Assembly (NCBI RefSeq): GCF_002911015.1
Contig: NZ_KZ626932.1
Location: 1 to 32,679, forward strand
From: Streptomyces populi
Lineage (GTDB): Bacteria > Actinomycetota > Actinomycetes > Streptomycetales > Streptomycetaceae
Direction: 5' to 3'
Length of the DNA stretch: 32,679 nt
In this document: in pieces, positions 16,342-24,591 of the stretch
How the letters are laid out: each line of letters starts with the position of its first letter
Position numbering within the stretch: position 1 is the stretch's first letter
The notes under the pieces: generated by a model
What the model was told of the DNA's origin: nothing
Seen by the model: only the letters and a program-made list of their open reading frames with translations
The model's database searches: none
Position numbers and translations under genes: made by a program

Positions 16342-17976
16342 TCACCGGCCCCTCGGTCTCGCCCCCGCCAGGATCCATCCCTCCACCGCCTCGTACTGCC
16401 TGCGCTGTTCCTCCGCCTTGCGGCGGCCCGAGGCCACCGTCCCGATCCACCCGTAGGCGAACCCCAGCGGGATCGACACGATGCCGGTCGTGGTGAACGG
16501 GAACCAGTTGAAGTCGGCGTCCGGGAACGCGGCGGTGGGGGAGCCGGAGACGAGGTTGGTGCCGGGCATGAGGACGAGGACGGTGAGGGTGCCGCCGATG
16601 AGGGTGGCGAGCAGACCGGCCCGGGTGTAGCGGCGCCAGAAGAGGCTGTAGACGAGCGCGGGCGCGATCGCGGAGGCGCCGATGCAGAAGGAGAGGGTGA
16701 CCAGGGGCTGCAGGCTGTGGTGCTGGGCGAGGGTGGACAGCAGGATGGCGGGGACCCCCACCGCCAGCGCGGAGACGCGGGCGAGGAGCATCTCGCGGCG
16801 CGGGGAGAGCTCGTCGCCCCGGCGTCGGCCGCGGAGGAGCTTGCTGTGGGCGAACACGTCGTGGGCGAGGGAGTTGGCGCAGGCCAGGATCATCCCGGCG
16901 ACGGACGCGAGCAGGGTCAGGAAGATCGCTGTCGTGACGGTGGTGAACAGGAGGGTCTCGGCCGTGGAGGCGGAGGTGCCGAAGGCCGCCCGGGAGCCCA
17001 GCAGATAGGCGGTGTTGCCCTGGGGGTCGGCCGCCGCGATCGCCTCGCGGCCGATCAGGGCCGTGGCGCCGAAGCCGATGACGCTGACGATCAGGACGAA
17101 CAGGGCCACGCTCGGCACCGCCCAGGACAGCGACCTGCGTACCTGGCGGGCGCTGTCGGCGGTGTACATGCGCATGGTGATGTGGGGGAGGCAGGCGCCG
17201 CCGAGGACGACCGTCAGCTCCGAGGTGATCATGTCCAGGCGGGGGCTGGCACCGCCCGCGAACTGGAGGCCGGAGCGGAGGAACGCGTCGCCCACTCCGC
17301 TGTTGCCGGCCGCGGCGGCCAGCAGGGTGCCGGGGTTCCAGTCGAAGCGGTGGAGGACGAGGACGGCGACCACCAGGCCCGAGCCGAGCAGCATCACGAT
17401 CTTCAGGATCTGGATGAGGGCGGTGCCCTTCATGCCGCCGATCGCCGCGTAGCTGATCATCAGGGCGCCGAGGCCGATGACGCAGCCGGTCTTGAGGGAG
17501 TCGTTGGAGAAGCCGAGGATGAACGCCAGCAGGTCGCCCGCGCCCGCCAGTTGGACCAGCATCAGCGGCAGCAGCGCCACGATGGTGACCGCGCAGGCCG
17601 TGTTGCGGACGGCGCGGCCCGGCGTGCGGCGCGCGAGCGCGTCGCCCATGGTGAACCGTCCGGCGTTGCGCAGCGGTTCGGCCAGCAGGAACATCAGCAG
17701 CATCAGGGACAGGGCCGTGCTCAGGGCGAGGACCACGCCGTCGTAGCCGGCCAGCGCGATGACGCCGCCGGTGCCGAGCACGCTCGCGGCCGAGATGTAG
17801 TCCCCGGCGATGGCGAGGCCGTTGCGCATCGGCGAGAGCGATCCGTAGCCGGTGTAGAACTCGTCCAGGTCGTCGCGGTCCGGGCCGGTCATCACGCACA
17901 GCAGCAGGGTGGTCGTGGCGACGGCGGTGAACGCCACGAGCGACATGGTCTGCGCGGAGGTGGTGGATCCCGTCAT
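16342..17976 (-). CDS. sodium:solute symporter (SSS family), ActP-like cation/acetate symporter
   Basis: 544 aa, close to E. coli ActP (549). It is an inner-membrane secondary transporter with about 13 hydrophobic helices. Family features: a short N-terminal helix, EFYTGYGSLSPMRNGLAIAGDYISAASVLG at the TM1-2 discontinuous-helix region (the GDYISAASFLG motif of ActP/SSS proteins), ISYAAIGGMKGTALIQILKIVML, and VLGGACLPHITMRMYT. The probable substrate is a short monocarboxylate such as acetate or pyruvate, driven by Na+ or H+; the exact substrate cannot be read. ATG 17976 overlaps the stop of the DUF485 gene by 4 nt (ATGA), so the two are translationally coupled, as in yjcH-actP. The short charged C-terminal tail may be regulatory. 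Confidence 0.93.
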   Translation of the reverse strand: MTGSTTSAQTMSLVAFTAVATTTLLLCVMTGPDRDDLDEFYTGYGSLSPMRNGLAIAGDYISAASVLGTGGVIALAGYDGVVLALSTALSLMLLMFLLAEPLRNAGRFTMGDALARRTPGRAVRNTACAVTIVALLPLMLVQLAGAGDLLAFILGFSNDSLKTGCVIGLGALMISYAAIGGMKGTALIQILKIVMLLGSGLVVAVLVLHRFDWNPGTLLAAAAGNSGVGDAFLRSGLQFAGGASPRLDMITSELTVVLGGACLPHITMRMYTADSARQVRRSLSWAVPSVALFVLIVSVIGFGATALIGREAIAAADPQGNTAYLLGSRAAFGTSASTAETLLFTTVTTAIFLTLLASVAGMILACANSLAHDVFAHSKLLRGRRRGDELSPRREMLLARVSALAVGVPAILLSTLAQHHSLQPLVTLSFCIGASAIAPALVYSLFWRRYTRAGLLATLIGGTLTVLVLMPGTNLVSGSPTAAFPDADFNWFPFTTTGIVSIPLGFAYGWIGTVASGRRKAEEQRRQYEAVEGWILAGARPRGR

Positions 17977-18563
17977 CGTGCCGCCTCCCGTCTCGCGTCG
18001 AGTTCGCTCTGTCTGCGGATCCGGTCCGCGACCGGGTCCAGGCGCCGTCGCGCGGAGTACTCGTACACGGCGATGGCGAGGCAGGTGACGGGGACCTGGA
18101 GCAGGCCGAGCAGCAGACCGGTCGACAGTCCGCCGGACACCGTGCTCGTCATCAGCGAGGGCGCGAAGGCCGACAGGAGCAGGAAGAGGGTGAAGTAGCC
18201 GAGGGCGGTGAGGGTCGCGACGCGGCGCTGGCGGCGGTAGGCGCCGCGCAGGACCCTGATGTCGCTGTGCTGGCCGAGGGGCCGGTGGCGGGGCATCCGC
18301 CGGGGCGGGGGATCGGCCGGCCGGGGCCGGGGCTGCCAGGGGTAGGTCAGCCGGCCGGGGTCGGAGGCCGGGCCTGGGTCGGAGGCCGGGCCGGGCGGCG
18401 GGTACGCGGGGTGCCCGGGGTCCTCCGGGTGGGCCGGGTACGGCTGGTACAGGGGGGCTCGTGGTGACGGGGACGGCGGGTACGGGGACGGCGGGTACGG
18501 GCGTCGGTGCGGTTGCTGCCGGCGCGGTCCTTGGTACTCGGGGGACGAGAACGGGTCGGGCAT
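17973..18563 (-). CDS. DUF485 membrane protein with Pro-rich N-terminal extension
   Basis: 196 aa from ATG 18563, with AAGGAG upstream. The C-terminal ~100 residues are DUF485 (YjcH-like): LRGAYRRQRRVATLTALGYF, helix 1 (FTLFLLLSAFAPSLM), helix 2 (GLLLGLLQVPVTCLAIAVYEY), then ARRRLDPVADRIR. DUF485 proteins are small two-helix partners co-encoded with ActP-type symporters. Typical members are about 100 aa; here residues 1-95 add a low-complexity Pro/Tyr/Arg tail with repeats YPPSP and GPASDP, predicted cytoplasmic and disordered. It overlaps the symporter gene by 4 nt, which argues for a shared function, perhaps an accessory or stability subunit. Confidence 0.92.
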   Translation of the reverse strand: MPDPFSSPEYQGPRRQQPHRRPYPPSPYPPSPSPRAPLYQPYPAHPEDPGHPAYPPPGPASDPGPASDPGRLTYPWQPRPRPADPPPRRMPRHRPLGQHSDIRVLRGAYRRQRRVATLTALGYFTLFLLLSAFAPSLMTSTVSGGLSTGLLLGLLQVPVTCLAIAVYEYSARRRLDPVADRIRRQSELDARREAAR

Positions 18564-18807
18564 CCCGGTTCTCCTTGCGTGGCTCGGGTCCGGGGTGGGA
18601 CCGCAGGGAGCGGGGGGTGAGCAGCGCGCACGCTACTCGTAGGTAGCGGGGCCGCGCGACCGTTTCGCCGAACTGGGCGGTCGGTACGCGCTTACTTCGG
18701 TGACCTGGGGTGTTACCCGCGTTTACCTGTGGAGTTCCCCTGGAGCCGCCATGGAGGTTCTCCGGTCCTCCCGTGGGGGAGCGGGTGTCCCGGAGCGGGC
18801 ACCGGGG
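18564..18807. other. intergenic region upstream of DUF485-symporter operon
   Basis: This 244-bp gap lies between two leftward genes. It should hold the DUF485-symporter promoter, but I could not fix a -35/-10 pair. Near the MFS end an imperfect hairpin, GTG(T)CCCG-GAG-CGGGCAC at about 18785-18802, is a weak terminator candidate for the exporter gene. No coding sequence is supported. Confidence 0.35.
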
Positions 18808-20331
18808 TCAGTCCGTGGGGTCGTCGAGGACCGGGAAGCGGCGCGGCGCGACGAACAGCAGGACCAGGAAGGCGAGGGCGGCCGCGCCGGCGGCGCCCAG
18901 ATAGACGGCGTGGACCGCGTCGGCGACCGCGCTCCGCAACTCCCCGTCCGGCGCGCCCGAGTTCAGCGCGCGGGTCACCGCGTCGAGGTCCCCGGCGCCG
19001 CCGAGCCGCGCGGCCAGCACCCCGTTGGCGACGGCGCCGAACAGGGCGGCCCCGAGGGTCTGTCCGGTCTGCCGGCAGAACAGGACGGAGGCGGTGGTCG
19101 TGCCGCGCTCGGCCCAGCCGACGGTGGACTGGACACCGACGATCAGGGGGAGCTGGAAGAGCCCGAGCGCGCCGCCCAGCAGCAGCATCAGCAGGGCGGG
19201 CTGCCACGCCCGGCCCGGGACGGGCAGGAAGGGGAAGGCGAGCAGGAGCAGGGCCGCCGCGGCGATGCCGAGCATGGCGGTGTTCCGGAAGCCGATGCGG
19301 CGGTAGACGTGCTGGCTGAGCGCCGCGGACACCGGCCAGCTCAACGTCCACACGGAGAGCACGAATCCGGCGGCGACCGGGGCGAGGCCGAGGACCGCCT
19401 GCGCGTAGGTGGGCAGGAAGACGGTCGGCGCGACCATGAGCAGCCCCAGGGCCCCGAGCGCCAGGTTGACCGCGGCGATCGTCCGGCGGCGCCACACCCA
19501 GCCCGGGATGATCGGTTCGGCGGCCCGCCGCTCCACGGCCACGACGACCGCGAGCAGGCACGCTCCCGTGGTGAACAGGGCGATCGAGGGGGCGGAGAGC
19601 CAGTCCCAGGCGACACCGCCCTGCACCAGCGCGGTCAGCAGGACGCCGCCGCAGGCGAACACCGCGAGGGCGCCCGCCCAGTCGATCCGGGGCCGCCGGT
19701 CCGGGACGGTCCGCTCGGGCTCGCGCAGATGACGGGCGATCAGCCACAGGGCGAGGGCGCCGACCGGCAGGTTGACGAGGAAGATCCACCGCCAGTTCGC
19801 GTACGCCGCGAGGACTCCGCCCAGCGCGGGACCCGCGACGGCCGAGGTCGCCCACACGGTGGACAGTCTGGCCTGGATCTTCGGGCGTTCCCTGAGCGGG
19901 TACAGATCGGCGGCGAGCGTCTGGACGGTGCCCTGGAGGGCGCCGCCGCCCAGCCCCTGCACGATGCGGAAGGCGATGAGCGCGGCCATGTTCCAGGCGC
20001 CGGCGCAGAGCAGCGAGCCGAGGAGGAAGAGCGCGGCGCCCGTCACGAGGACCGGTTTGCGGCCGAAGGTGTCGGAGAGCTTGCCGTAGACGGGGAGCGT
20101 GACCGTGACGGCCAGCAGGTAGCCCGAGAACAGCCAGGAGAAGACCGAGAACCCGCCGAGGTCGCCGACGATCTGCGGAACGGCGGTGGACACGATCGTG
20201 GCGTCGAGCGCGGCGAGCCCCATCGCCAGCATGAGCGCGGCGACGACGGCGCGCCGCCGCCGGGTCTCGGCCCGGTCCGTCGCGGTGACGTGCTCCTGTA
20301 CGACCGGTGTCCCGGTGTTCCCCTCGCCCAC
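18808..20331 (-). CDS. MFS multidrug-type exporter, DHA2 (14-TM) family
   Basis: 507 aa from GTG 20331, which has GGAAGGA 5-6 nt upstream; the in-frame ATG at 20463 has no such support and would add a non-hydrophobic tail. About 14 membrane helices, as expected for DHA2 (EmrB/QacA type). Motifs: LAALDATIVSTAVPQI in TM1 (motif D1), GKLSDTFGRKPV (motif A), RIVQGLGGGALQG (motif B), and ATSAVAGPALGGVL (motif C, the antiporter motif) in TM5. It is a proton-driven exporter of drugs or metabolites; the substrate is unknown. It diverges from the ABC transporter operon, with a 32-bp dyad between them at 20437-20468. No regulator gene is adjacent. Confidence 0.93.
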   Translation of the reverse strand: MGEGNTGTPVVQEHVTATDRAETRRRRAVVAALMLAMGLAALDATIVSTAVPQIVGDLGGFSVFSWLFSGYLLAVTVTLPVYGKLSDTFGRKPVLVTGAALFLLGSLLCAGAWNMAALIAFRIVQGLGGGALQGTVQTLAADLYPLRERPKIQARLSTVWATSAVAGPALGGVLAAYANWRWIFLVNLPVGALALWLIARHLREPERTVPDRRPRIDWAGALAVFACGGVLLTALVQGGVAWDWLSAPSIALFTTGACLLAVVVAVERRAAEPIIPGWVWRRRTIAAVNLALGALGLLMVAPTVFLPTYAQAVLGLAPVAAGFVLSVWTLSWPVSAALSQHVYRRIGFRNTAMLGIAAAALLLLAFPFLPVPGRAWQPALLMLLLGGALGLFQLPLIVGVQSTVGWAERGTTTASVLFCRQTGQTLGAALFGAVANGVLAARLGGAGDLDAVTRALNSGAPDGELRSAVADAVHAVYLGAAGAAALAFLVLLFVAPRRFPVLDDPTD

Positions 20332-20783
20332 GGGATTCCTTCCCCCTGCACCTATCCGCCGGGGCCAGCTTCCCACTTGAGCCTCACGCCGGGGGAGGGT
20401 GGAGGCTGGGTGGGCCCGGGGGTGGAGCCGACCCTGAGGGGTCGTCCACCGGAGGGTGGACAACCCCTAGGGGGATCTCCGCACCAGGGGTCGGGGAGGG
20501 TTCGTCCCGTCGGAGGAGGAGACGGGCCGCAGCCGTTCTTAACCTGGTCTTACGTCGTCGGGGGCGCGCTCCGGTCGTACGGACCGCACCTTCGGGGGTG
20601 GGGTTTTCCCCAGCAGAAGACGGGGCCGTGCACCAGCGCGTACGACCACCCGCCGACAGCAGACTTGACGACGTGGCCGACGCACCGCGTCCGAACAGCG
20701 TGGACCTCCGCGGCCCGTCGCACCCGCTCGCAGACTTTCGAAGCCCGGCAGGTCCCCCTGCCGGCCGACTTAGGAGACATACC
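20332..20783. other. divergent intergenic region, MFS exporter / ABC transporter
   Basis: This 452-bp gap contains no credible gene. Features: a 32-bp dyad at 20437-20468 (separate entry), an adjacent CCCCTAGGGG palindrome (20464-20473), a TGGGG-TTTT-CCCCA hairpin (20599-20612) and an isolated TTGACG (20665-20670) without a matching -10. The ABC ribosome-binding site AGGAG is at 20772-20776. Confidence 0.5.
20437..20468. promoter_or_regulatory. 32-bp dyad, possible operator
   Basis: Symmetric about 20452.5: AGGGGT (20437-20442), GTCCACC (20444-20450), GGAG spacer, GGTGGAC (20455-20461), ACCCCT (20463-20468). It lies between the divergent MFS and ABC genes, 105 bp from the former start and 315 bp from the latter. 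It could be an operator for one or both, or an RNA hairpin in a long leader. Confidence 0.5.
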
Positions 20784-21572
20784 GTGACATCGGCTGTAAG
20801 CATTCCCAGGCACGAGGGCACTGGAGGGCGTACGGCCGTCGCCGCGCGGGCGCGACAGGTCGTCAAGGCGTACGGGTCGGGGGAGACCCGCGTGGTCGCC
20901 CTCGACCAGGTCGACGTGGACATCGCGCGGGGACAGTTCACCGCGATCATGGGCCCCTCGGGGTCCGGCAAGTCCACCCTGATGCACTGCCTCGCCGGAC
21001 TCGACACCGTCACCTCCGGCCAGATCTTCCTCGACGAGACCGAGATCACCGGGCTCAAGGACAAGAAGCTCACGCAGCTGCGCCGGGACCGGATCGGCTT
21101 CATCTTCCAGGCGTTCAACCTGCTGCCGACGCTGAACGCCCTGGAGAACATCACGCTCCCGATGGACATCGCGGGCCGCAAGCCCGACCGGGCCTGGCTG
21201 AACCAGGTCGTGGAGACCGTCGGGCTCAAGGACCGGCTCAAGCACCGTCCGACCCAGCTCTCCGGCGGCCAGCAGCAGCGCGTCGCGGTGGCGCGGGCGC
21301 TGGCGGCCCGCCCCGAGATCATCTTCGGCGACGAGCCGACCGGAAACCTCGACTCCCGGGCCGGCGCCGAGGTGCTGGGCTTCCTGCGCCGCTCGGTGGA
21401 CGACCTCGGCCAGACCATCGTCATGGTCACCCACGACCCGGTCGCGGCCTCGTACGCGGACCGTGTGCTGTACCTCGCGGACGGCAGGATCGTCGACGAG
21501 ATGCACCAGCCGACGGCCGATCAGGTCCTGGACCGCATGAAGGACTTCGACTCCCGCGGGCGGACGTCATGA
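20784..21572 (+). CDS. ABC transporter ATP-binding protein, MacB/LolD type
   Basis: 262 aa. The GTG start at 20784 is 7 nt after AGGAG. All nucleotide-binding motifs are present: Walker A GPSGSGKST (57-65), Q-loop FQAFNLLPTLNALENI, signature LSGGQQQR (159-166), Walker B IIFGDEPTGNLDS with Asp183-Glu184, and switch His217 in VTHD. LPTLNALENI and the overall layout are typical of MacB/LolD-like ATPases that drive FtsX-type permeases by mechanotransmission rather than classical import. The stop overlaps the permease start by ATGA (21569-21572), implying coupled translation and a complex of two ATPases per permease unit. Confidence 0.96.
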   Translation: MTSAVSIPRHEGTGGRTAVAARARQVVKAYGSGETRVVALDQVDVDIARGQFTAIMGPSGSGKSTLMHCLAGLDTVTSGQIFLDETEITGLKDKKLTQLRRDRIGFIFQAFNLLPTLNALENITLPMDIAGRKPDRAWLNQVVETVGLKDRLKHRPTQLSGGQQQRVAVARALAARPEIIFGDEPTGNLDSRAGAEVLGFLRRSVDDLGQTIVMVTHDPVAASYADRVLYLADGRIVDEMHQPTADQVLDRMKDFDSRGRTS

Positions 21573-24148
21573 CCGTCCTCAAGACCTCGATGCGCAACTT
21601 CTTCGCGCACAAGGGACGCATGGCCCTGTCGGCCGTCGCCGTCCTGCTGTCGGTGGCCTTCGTCTGCGGGACGCTGGTCTTCAGCGACACGATGAACACG
21701 ACGTTCGACAAGCTGTTCGCGGCCACCTCCTCCGACGTGACCGTGAGCGCGAAGAGCGCCTCGGACACCGGTGAGACGACGTCCGGCAACGGCAGGCCCC
21801 CGGTCATGCCCGCCTCCGTGCTCGGCCAGGTGCGCAAGGCGCCGGGCGTGAAGTCGGCCGAGGGCGCCGTCTTCTCCAGCGCCGTGACCGTCGTCGACGC
21901 CGACAAGGACAACCTGTCGCCCTCCAGCGGCGCGCCCACCATCGTCGGCAGCTGGAACGCCAACGAGGCCCGCACGATGAAGGTCACCTCCGGTGCGGCG
22001 CCCAAGGGCTCCGGCCAGGTGATGGTCGACAAGGACACCGCCGACAAGCACCACCTGAAGCTCGGCGACGAGATCGGTGTGATCAACGCGGTCGGCACCC
22101 ACACCGCGAAGATCTCCGGCATCGCCACCTTCACCGTCACCAACCCCGGCGCGGCCATCTTCTACCTGGACACGCCGACCGCCCAGAAGACGCTCGTCGG
22201 GCGGACCGGCGTCTACACCAACGTCAACGTCACCGCCGCCGCGGGCGTCAGCGACGCCCGGCTGAAGCAGGACGTGGCGGCGGCGACCGGCGGCCACTAC
22301 AAGGTGCAGACCGCCAAGGAGACCGCCGACGCCAACCGCAAGGACGTGGGCAGCTTCCTGGACGTCATGAAGTACGCGATGCTCGGCTTCGCCGGGATCG
22401 CCTTCCTGGTCGGCATCTTCCTCATCATCAACACTTTCTCGATGCTGGTCGCCCAGCGCACCCGCGAGATCGGTCTGATGCGGGCCATCGGCTCCAGCCG
22501 CAAGCAGGTCAACCGTTCGGTCCTGGTCGAGGCACTGCTCCTCGGCACGTTCGGCTCCGTCCTCGGCGTCGGCGCGGGCATCGGCATCGCCGTCGGCCTG
22601 ATGAAGCTCATGAGCATGACCGGCATGAACCTGTCCACCGACGACCTGACGGTGGCCTGGACGACCCCGGTGGTCGGCATGGTGCTGGGCATCGTCGTCA
22701 CGGTCCTGGCGGCCTACCTGCCCGCCCGCCGCGCCGGCAAGGTCTCCCCGATGGCCGCCCTGCGCGACGCCGGCGCCCCCGCCGACGCGAAGGCCGGAGT
22801 CGTACGGGCCGTGCTCGGCCTGGTCCTCACCGGTGCCGGAGGCCTCGGCCTCTACCTCGCCGCCGACGCGAGCAAGGCGAGCGAGGGCTCGATGTGGCTC
22901 GGGCTCGGCGTGGTGCTCAGCCTGCTCGGGTTCGTGGTGATCGGCCCGCTGCTCGCGAGCGGCGTGGTGCGCGTCCTCGGCGCGGTCCTGCTGCGGATGT
23001 TCGGCCCGGTGGGACGCATGGCCGAGCGCAACGCCCTGCGCAACCCGCGCCGCACCGGCGCCACGGGCGCCGCCCTCATGATCGGCCTCGCGCTGGTCGC
23101 CTGCCTGTCGGTCGTCGGCTCCTCCATGGTCGCCTCCGCCACCGACGAGCTCGACAAGACCGTCGGCACGGACTTCATCATCCAGAACGACGGCGGTCAG
23201 CCCATCACCCCGCAGGCCGCGCAGGCCGTGAAGAAGACCCCGGGACTGGCCCGGGTCACCGAGTACAAGGTCACCGAGGGCGACTACACCACCCCCGACG
23301 GCAAGACGCTCAAGGGCACGGACATCACCGCGGCCGACCCGACGTACGCCACCGACCTGCGGACCAAGACGGTCGCCGGCGACCTGAAGGACGCCTACCT
23401 GCCCGACTCGATGTCCGTGCACGACAAGTTCGCCAAGGACCACAAGATCCACCTCGGGTCGAAGATCAAGATCGCCTTCAAGGACGGCGCCACCGCGAAC
23501 CTGACGGTCCGCGCCATCACCAGCAGCGACGCGGTCATCGACAAGGGCTCGAAGTACATCTCCATCGCCACGCTCGCCAAGTACGTGCCGGCCGACAAGA
23601 TGCCCCTGGACGAGATGGTCTTCGCCTCGGCGAAGGACGGACAGCAGGACAGCGCGTACAAGGCCCTGAAGTCCTCCCTGCACGACTACCCGCAGTACAA
23701 GGTCCGCGACCAGACCGACTACAAGCAGGCCATGAAGGACCAGATCGGGCAGCTCCTGAACCTGATCTACGGCCTGCTGGCCCTCGCGATCATCGTCGCG
23801 GTGCTCGGTGTGGTGAACACCCTGGCCCTGTCGGTGGTCGAGCGCACCCGGGAGATCGGTCTCATGCGGGCCATCGGCCTCTCGCGCCGCCAGCTGCGCC
23901 GCATGATCCGGATGGAGTCGGTGGTCATCGCCCTCTTCGGCGCGCTGCTCGGCCTCGGCCTGGGCATGGGCTGGGGCGCGACCGCCCAGAAGCTCCTCGC
24001 CCTGGAGGGACTGAACGTCCTGGAGATCCCCTGGCCGACCATCATCGCCGTCTTCGTCGGCTCGGCCTTCGTGGGCCTGTTCGCCGCCCTGATCCCGGCG
24101 TTCCGGGCGGGCCGGATGAACGTACTGAACGCGATCGCCACCGACTAG
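21569..24148 (+). CDS. ABC transporter permease with two FtsX-like modules
   Basis: 859 aa, inner membrane. A first helix (about 18-40) is followed by a large extracytoplasmic MacB_PCD-like domain (about 45-265), then three helices (about 268-380) forming FtsX module 1. Further helices lie at about 407-427, 440-475 and 500-525, then a second extracytoplasmic domain (about 530-725) and three final helices (about 733-845), module 2. Both modules carry the same coupling sequence, (Q/E)RTREIGLMRAIG, where the ATPase contacts the membrane part; the duplication makes one chain act as a pseudo-dimer. Such transporters export lipids, peptides or antibiotics, or relay envelope stress; the substrate is unknown. 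It ends in a double hairpin. Confidence 0.95.
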   Translation: MTVLKTSMRNFFAHKGRMALSAVAVLLSVAFVCGTLVFSDTMNTTFDKLFAATSSDVTVSAKSASDTGETTSGNGRPPVMPASVLGQVRKAPGVKSAEGAVFSSAVTVVDADKDNLSPSSGAPTIVGSWNANEARTMKVTSGAAPKGSGQVMVDKDTADKHHLKLGDEIGVINAVGTHTAKISGIATFTVTNPGAAIFYLDTPTAQKTLVGRTGVYTNVNVTAAAGVSDARLKQDVAAATGGHYKVQTAKETADANRKDVGSFLDVMKYAMLGFAGIAFLVGIFLIINTFSMLVAQRTREIGLMRAIGSSRKQVNRSVLVEALLLGTFGSVLGVGAGIGIAVGLMKLMSMTGMNLSTDDLTVAWTTPVVGMVLGIVVTVLAAYLPARRAGKVSPMAALRDAGAPADAKAGVVRAVLGLVLTGAGGLGLYLAADASKASEGSMWLGLGVVLSLLGFVVIGPLLASGVVRVLGAVLLRMFGPVGRMAERNALRNPRRTGATGAALMIGLALVACLSVVGSSMVASATDELDKTVGTDFIIQNDGGQPITPQAAQAVKKTPGLARVTEYKVTEGDYTTPDGKTLKGTDITAADPTYATDLRTKTVAGDLKDAYLPDSMSVHDKFAKDHKIHLGSKIKIAFKDGATANLTVRAITSSDAVIDKGSKYISIATLAKYVPADKMPLDEMVFASAKDGQQDSAYKALKSSLHDYPQYKVRDQTDYKQAMKDQIGQLLNLIYGLLALAIIVAVLGVVNTLALSVVERTREIGLMRAIGLSRRQLRRMIRMESVVIALFGALLGLGLGMGWGATAQKLLALEGLNVLEIPWPTIIAVFVGSAFVGLFAALIPAFRAGRMNVLNAIATD

Positions 24149-24161
24149 CCGTCGGACGGTC

Positions 24162-24240
24162 GCAGGGGCCACCGCGCACGGGGGTCGCGGTGGCCCTGCG
24201 GGCCCGGTCCGAGGAGACACACTCTCCTCGGACCGGGCCC
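24162..24240 (+). terminator. double, partly overlapping terminator hairpins after the ABC operon
   Basis: Hairpin 1: 24162-24176 with 24186-24199 (14 bp, one bulged G). Hairpin 2: 24200-24217 with 24223-24240, 18 perfect base pairs with a CACAC loop, extendable by 2 bp outward into the foot of hairpin 1. Hairpin 1 starts 13 bp after the permease stop. Confidence 0.85.
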
Positions 24241-24251
24241 GCGGTGCGTCC

Positions 24252-24295
24252 GGGGCCGGGCCGGGAACGCGGTGGGGCCGGGCCGGGAACGCGGT
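24252..24295. repeat. perfect 22-bp tandem duplication
   Basis: The unit GGGGCCGGGCCGGGAACGCG plus GT occurs twice without a gap (24252-24273 and 24274-24295). It lies directly after the ABC terminator. It is probably a replication-slippage product in GC-rich spacer DNA. Confidence 0.8.
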
Positions 24296-24517
24296 GGGTT
24301 TCGGGGCTGCTCCGGAGCGCGGTGAGCCGGAATCCGGTCGGGGCCGTCATGCGCCCCGGTGCCGGCCGGCGGTTCGGTGTGCCGACCCCGGGACGTCTCG
24401 TGTGTCCCGGTCGGGCCCGGAGATCCGGTGTGCCCGAGGTGACCGGTGCGCGGCCGGTCGCCCAGGGCCGGGCCGGGGCCCTCGGCGGACGGTCACGCGC
24501 GGGCGGGCGCGGAGTCG

Positions 24518-24523
24518 TAGGCT
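24518..24523 (+). promoter_or_regulatory. candidate -10 element of mfd
   Basis: TAGGCT, the same -10 hexamer as at the kinase gene and the WHH/SUKH operon in this window, 68 bp before the mfd ATG. No clear -35 is seen at 17-18 bp (24494-24500 is CACGCGC). Confidence 0.35.
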
Positions 24524-24591
24524 GGATGCCCCCGGCCCGTCCCACGTGTCGGGCGTCTCGCGTTGCCCACTCCCCGGGATGGAAGCCCTTC

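Larger units (their letters stand above)
24149..24591. other. intergenic region, ABC permease to mfd
   Basis: 443 bp holding the double terminator, a tandem 22-bp repeat (24252-24295) and a probable mfd -10 at 24518-24523. The stretch 24300-24500 is open in the mfd frame but has no ribosome-binding site or recognisable domain, and I see nothing else in it. Confidence 0.5.

Noticed and set aside
18712..18741. PHO-box-like direct repeats (GTTACCC, GTTTACC, GTTCCCC)
   Set aside because: Spacing is 9 and 13 bp instead of the 11 bp of PhoP boxes and the core GTTCACC is not present.
22894..24591. In-frame extension of mfd upstream through the permease and intergenic DNA
   Set aside because: It overlaps the conserved FtsX permease in another frame; the real mfd begins at 24592 with a matching N-terminus and ribosome-binding site.
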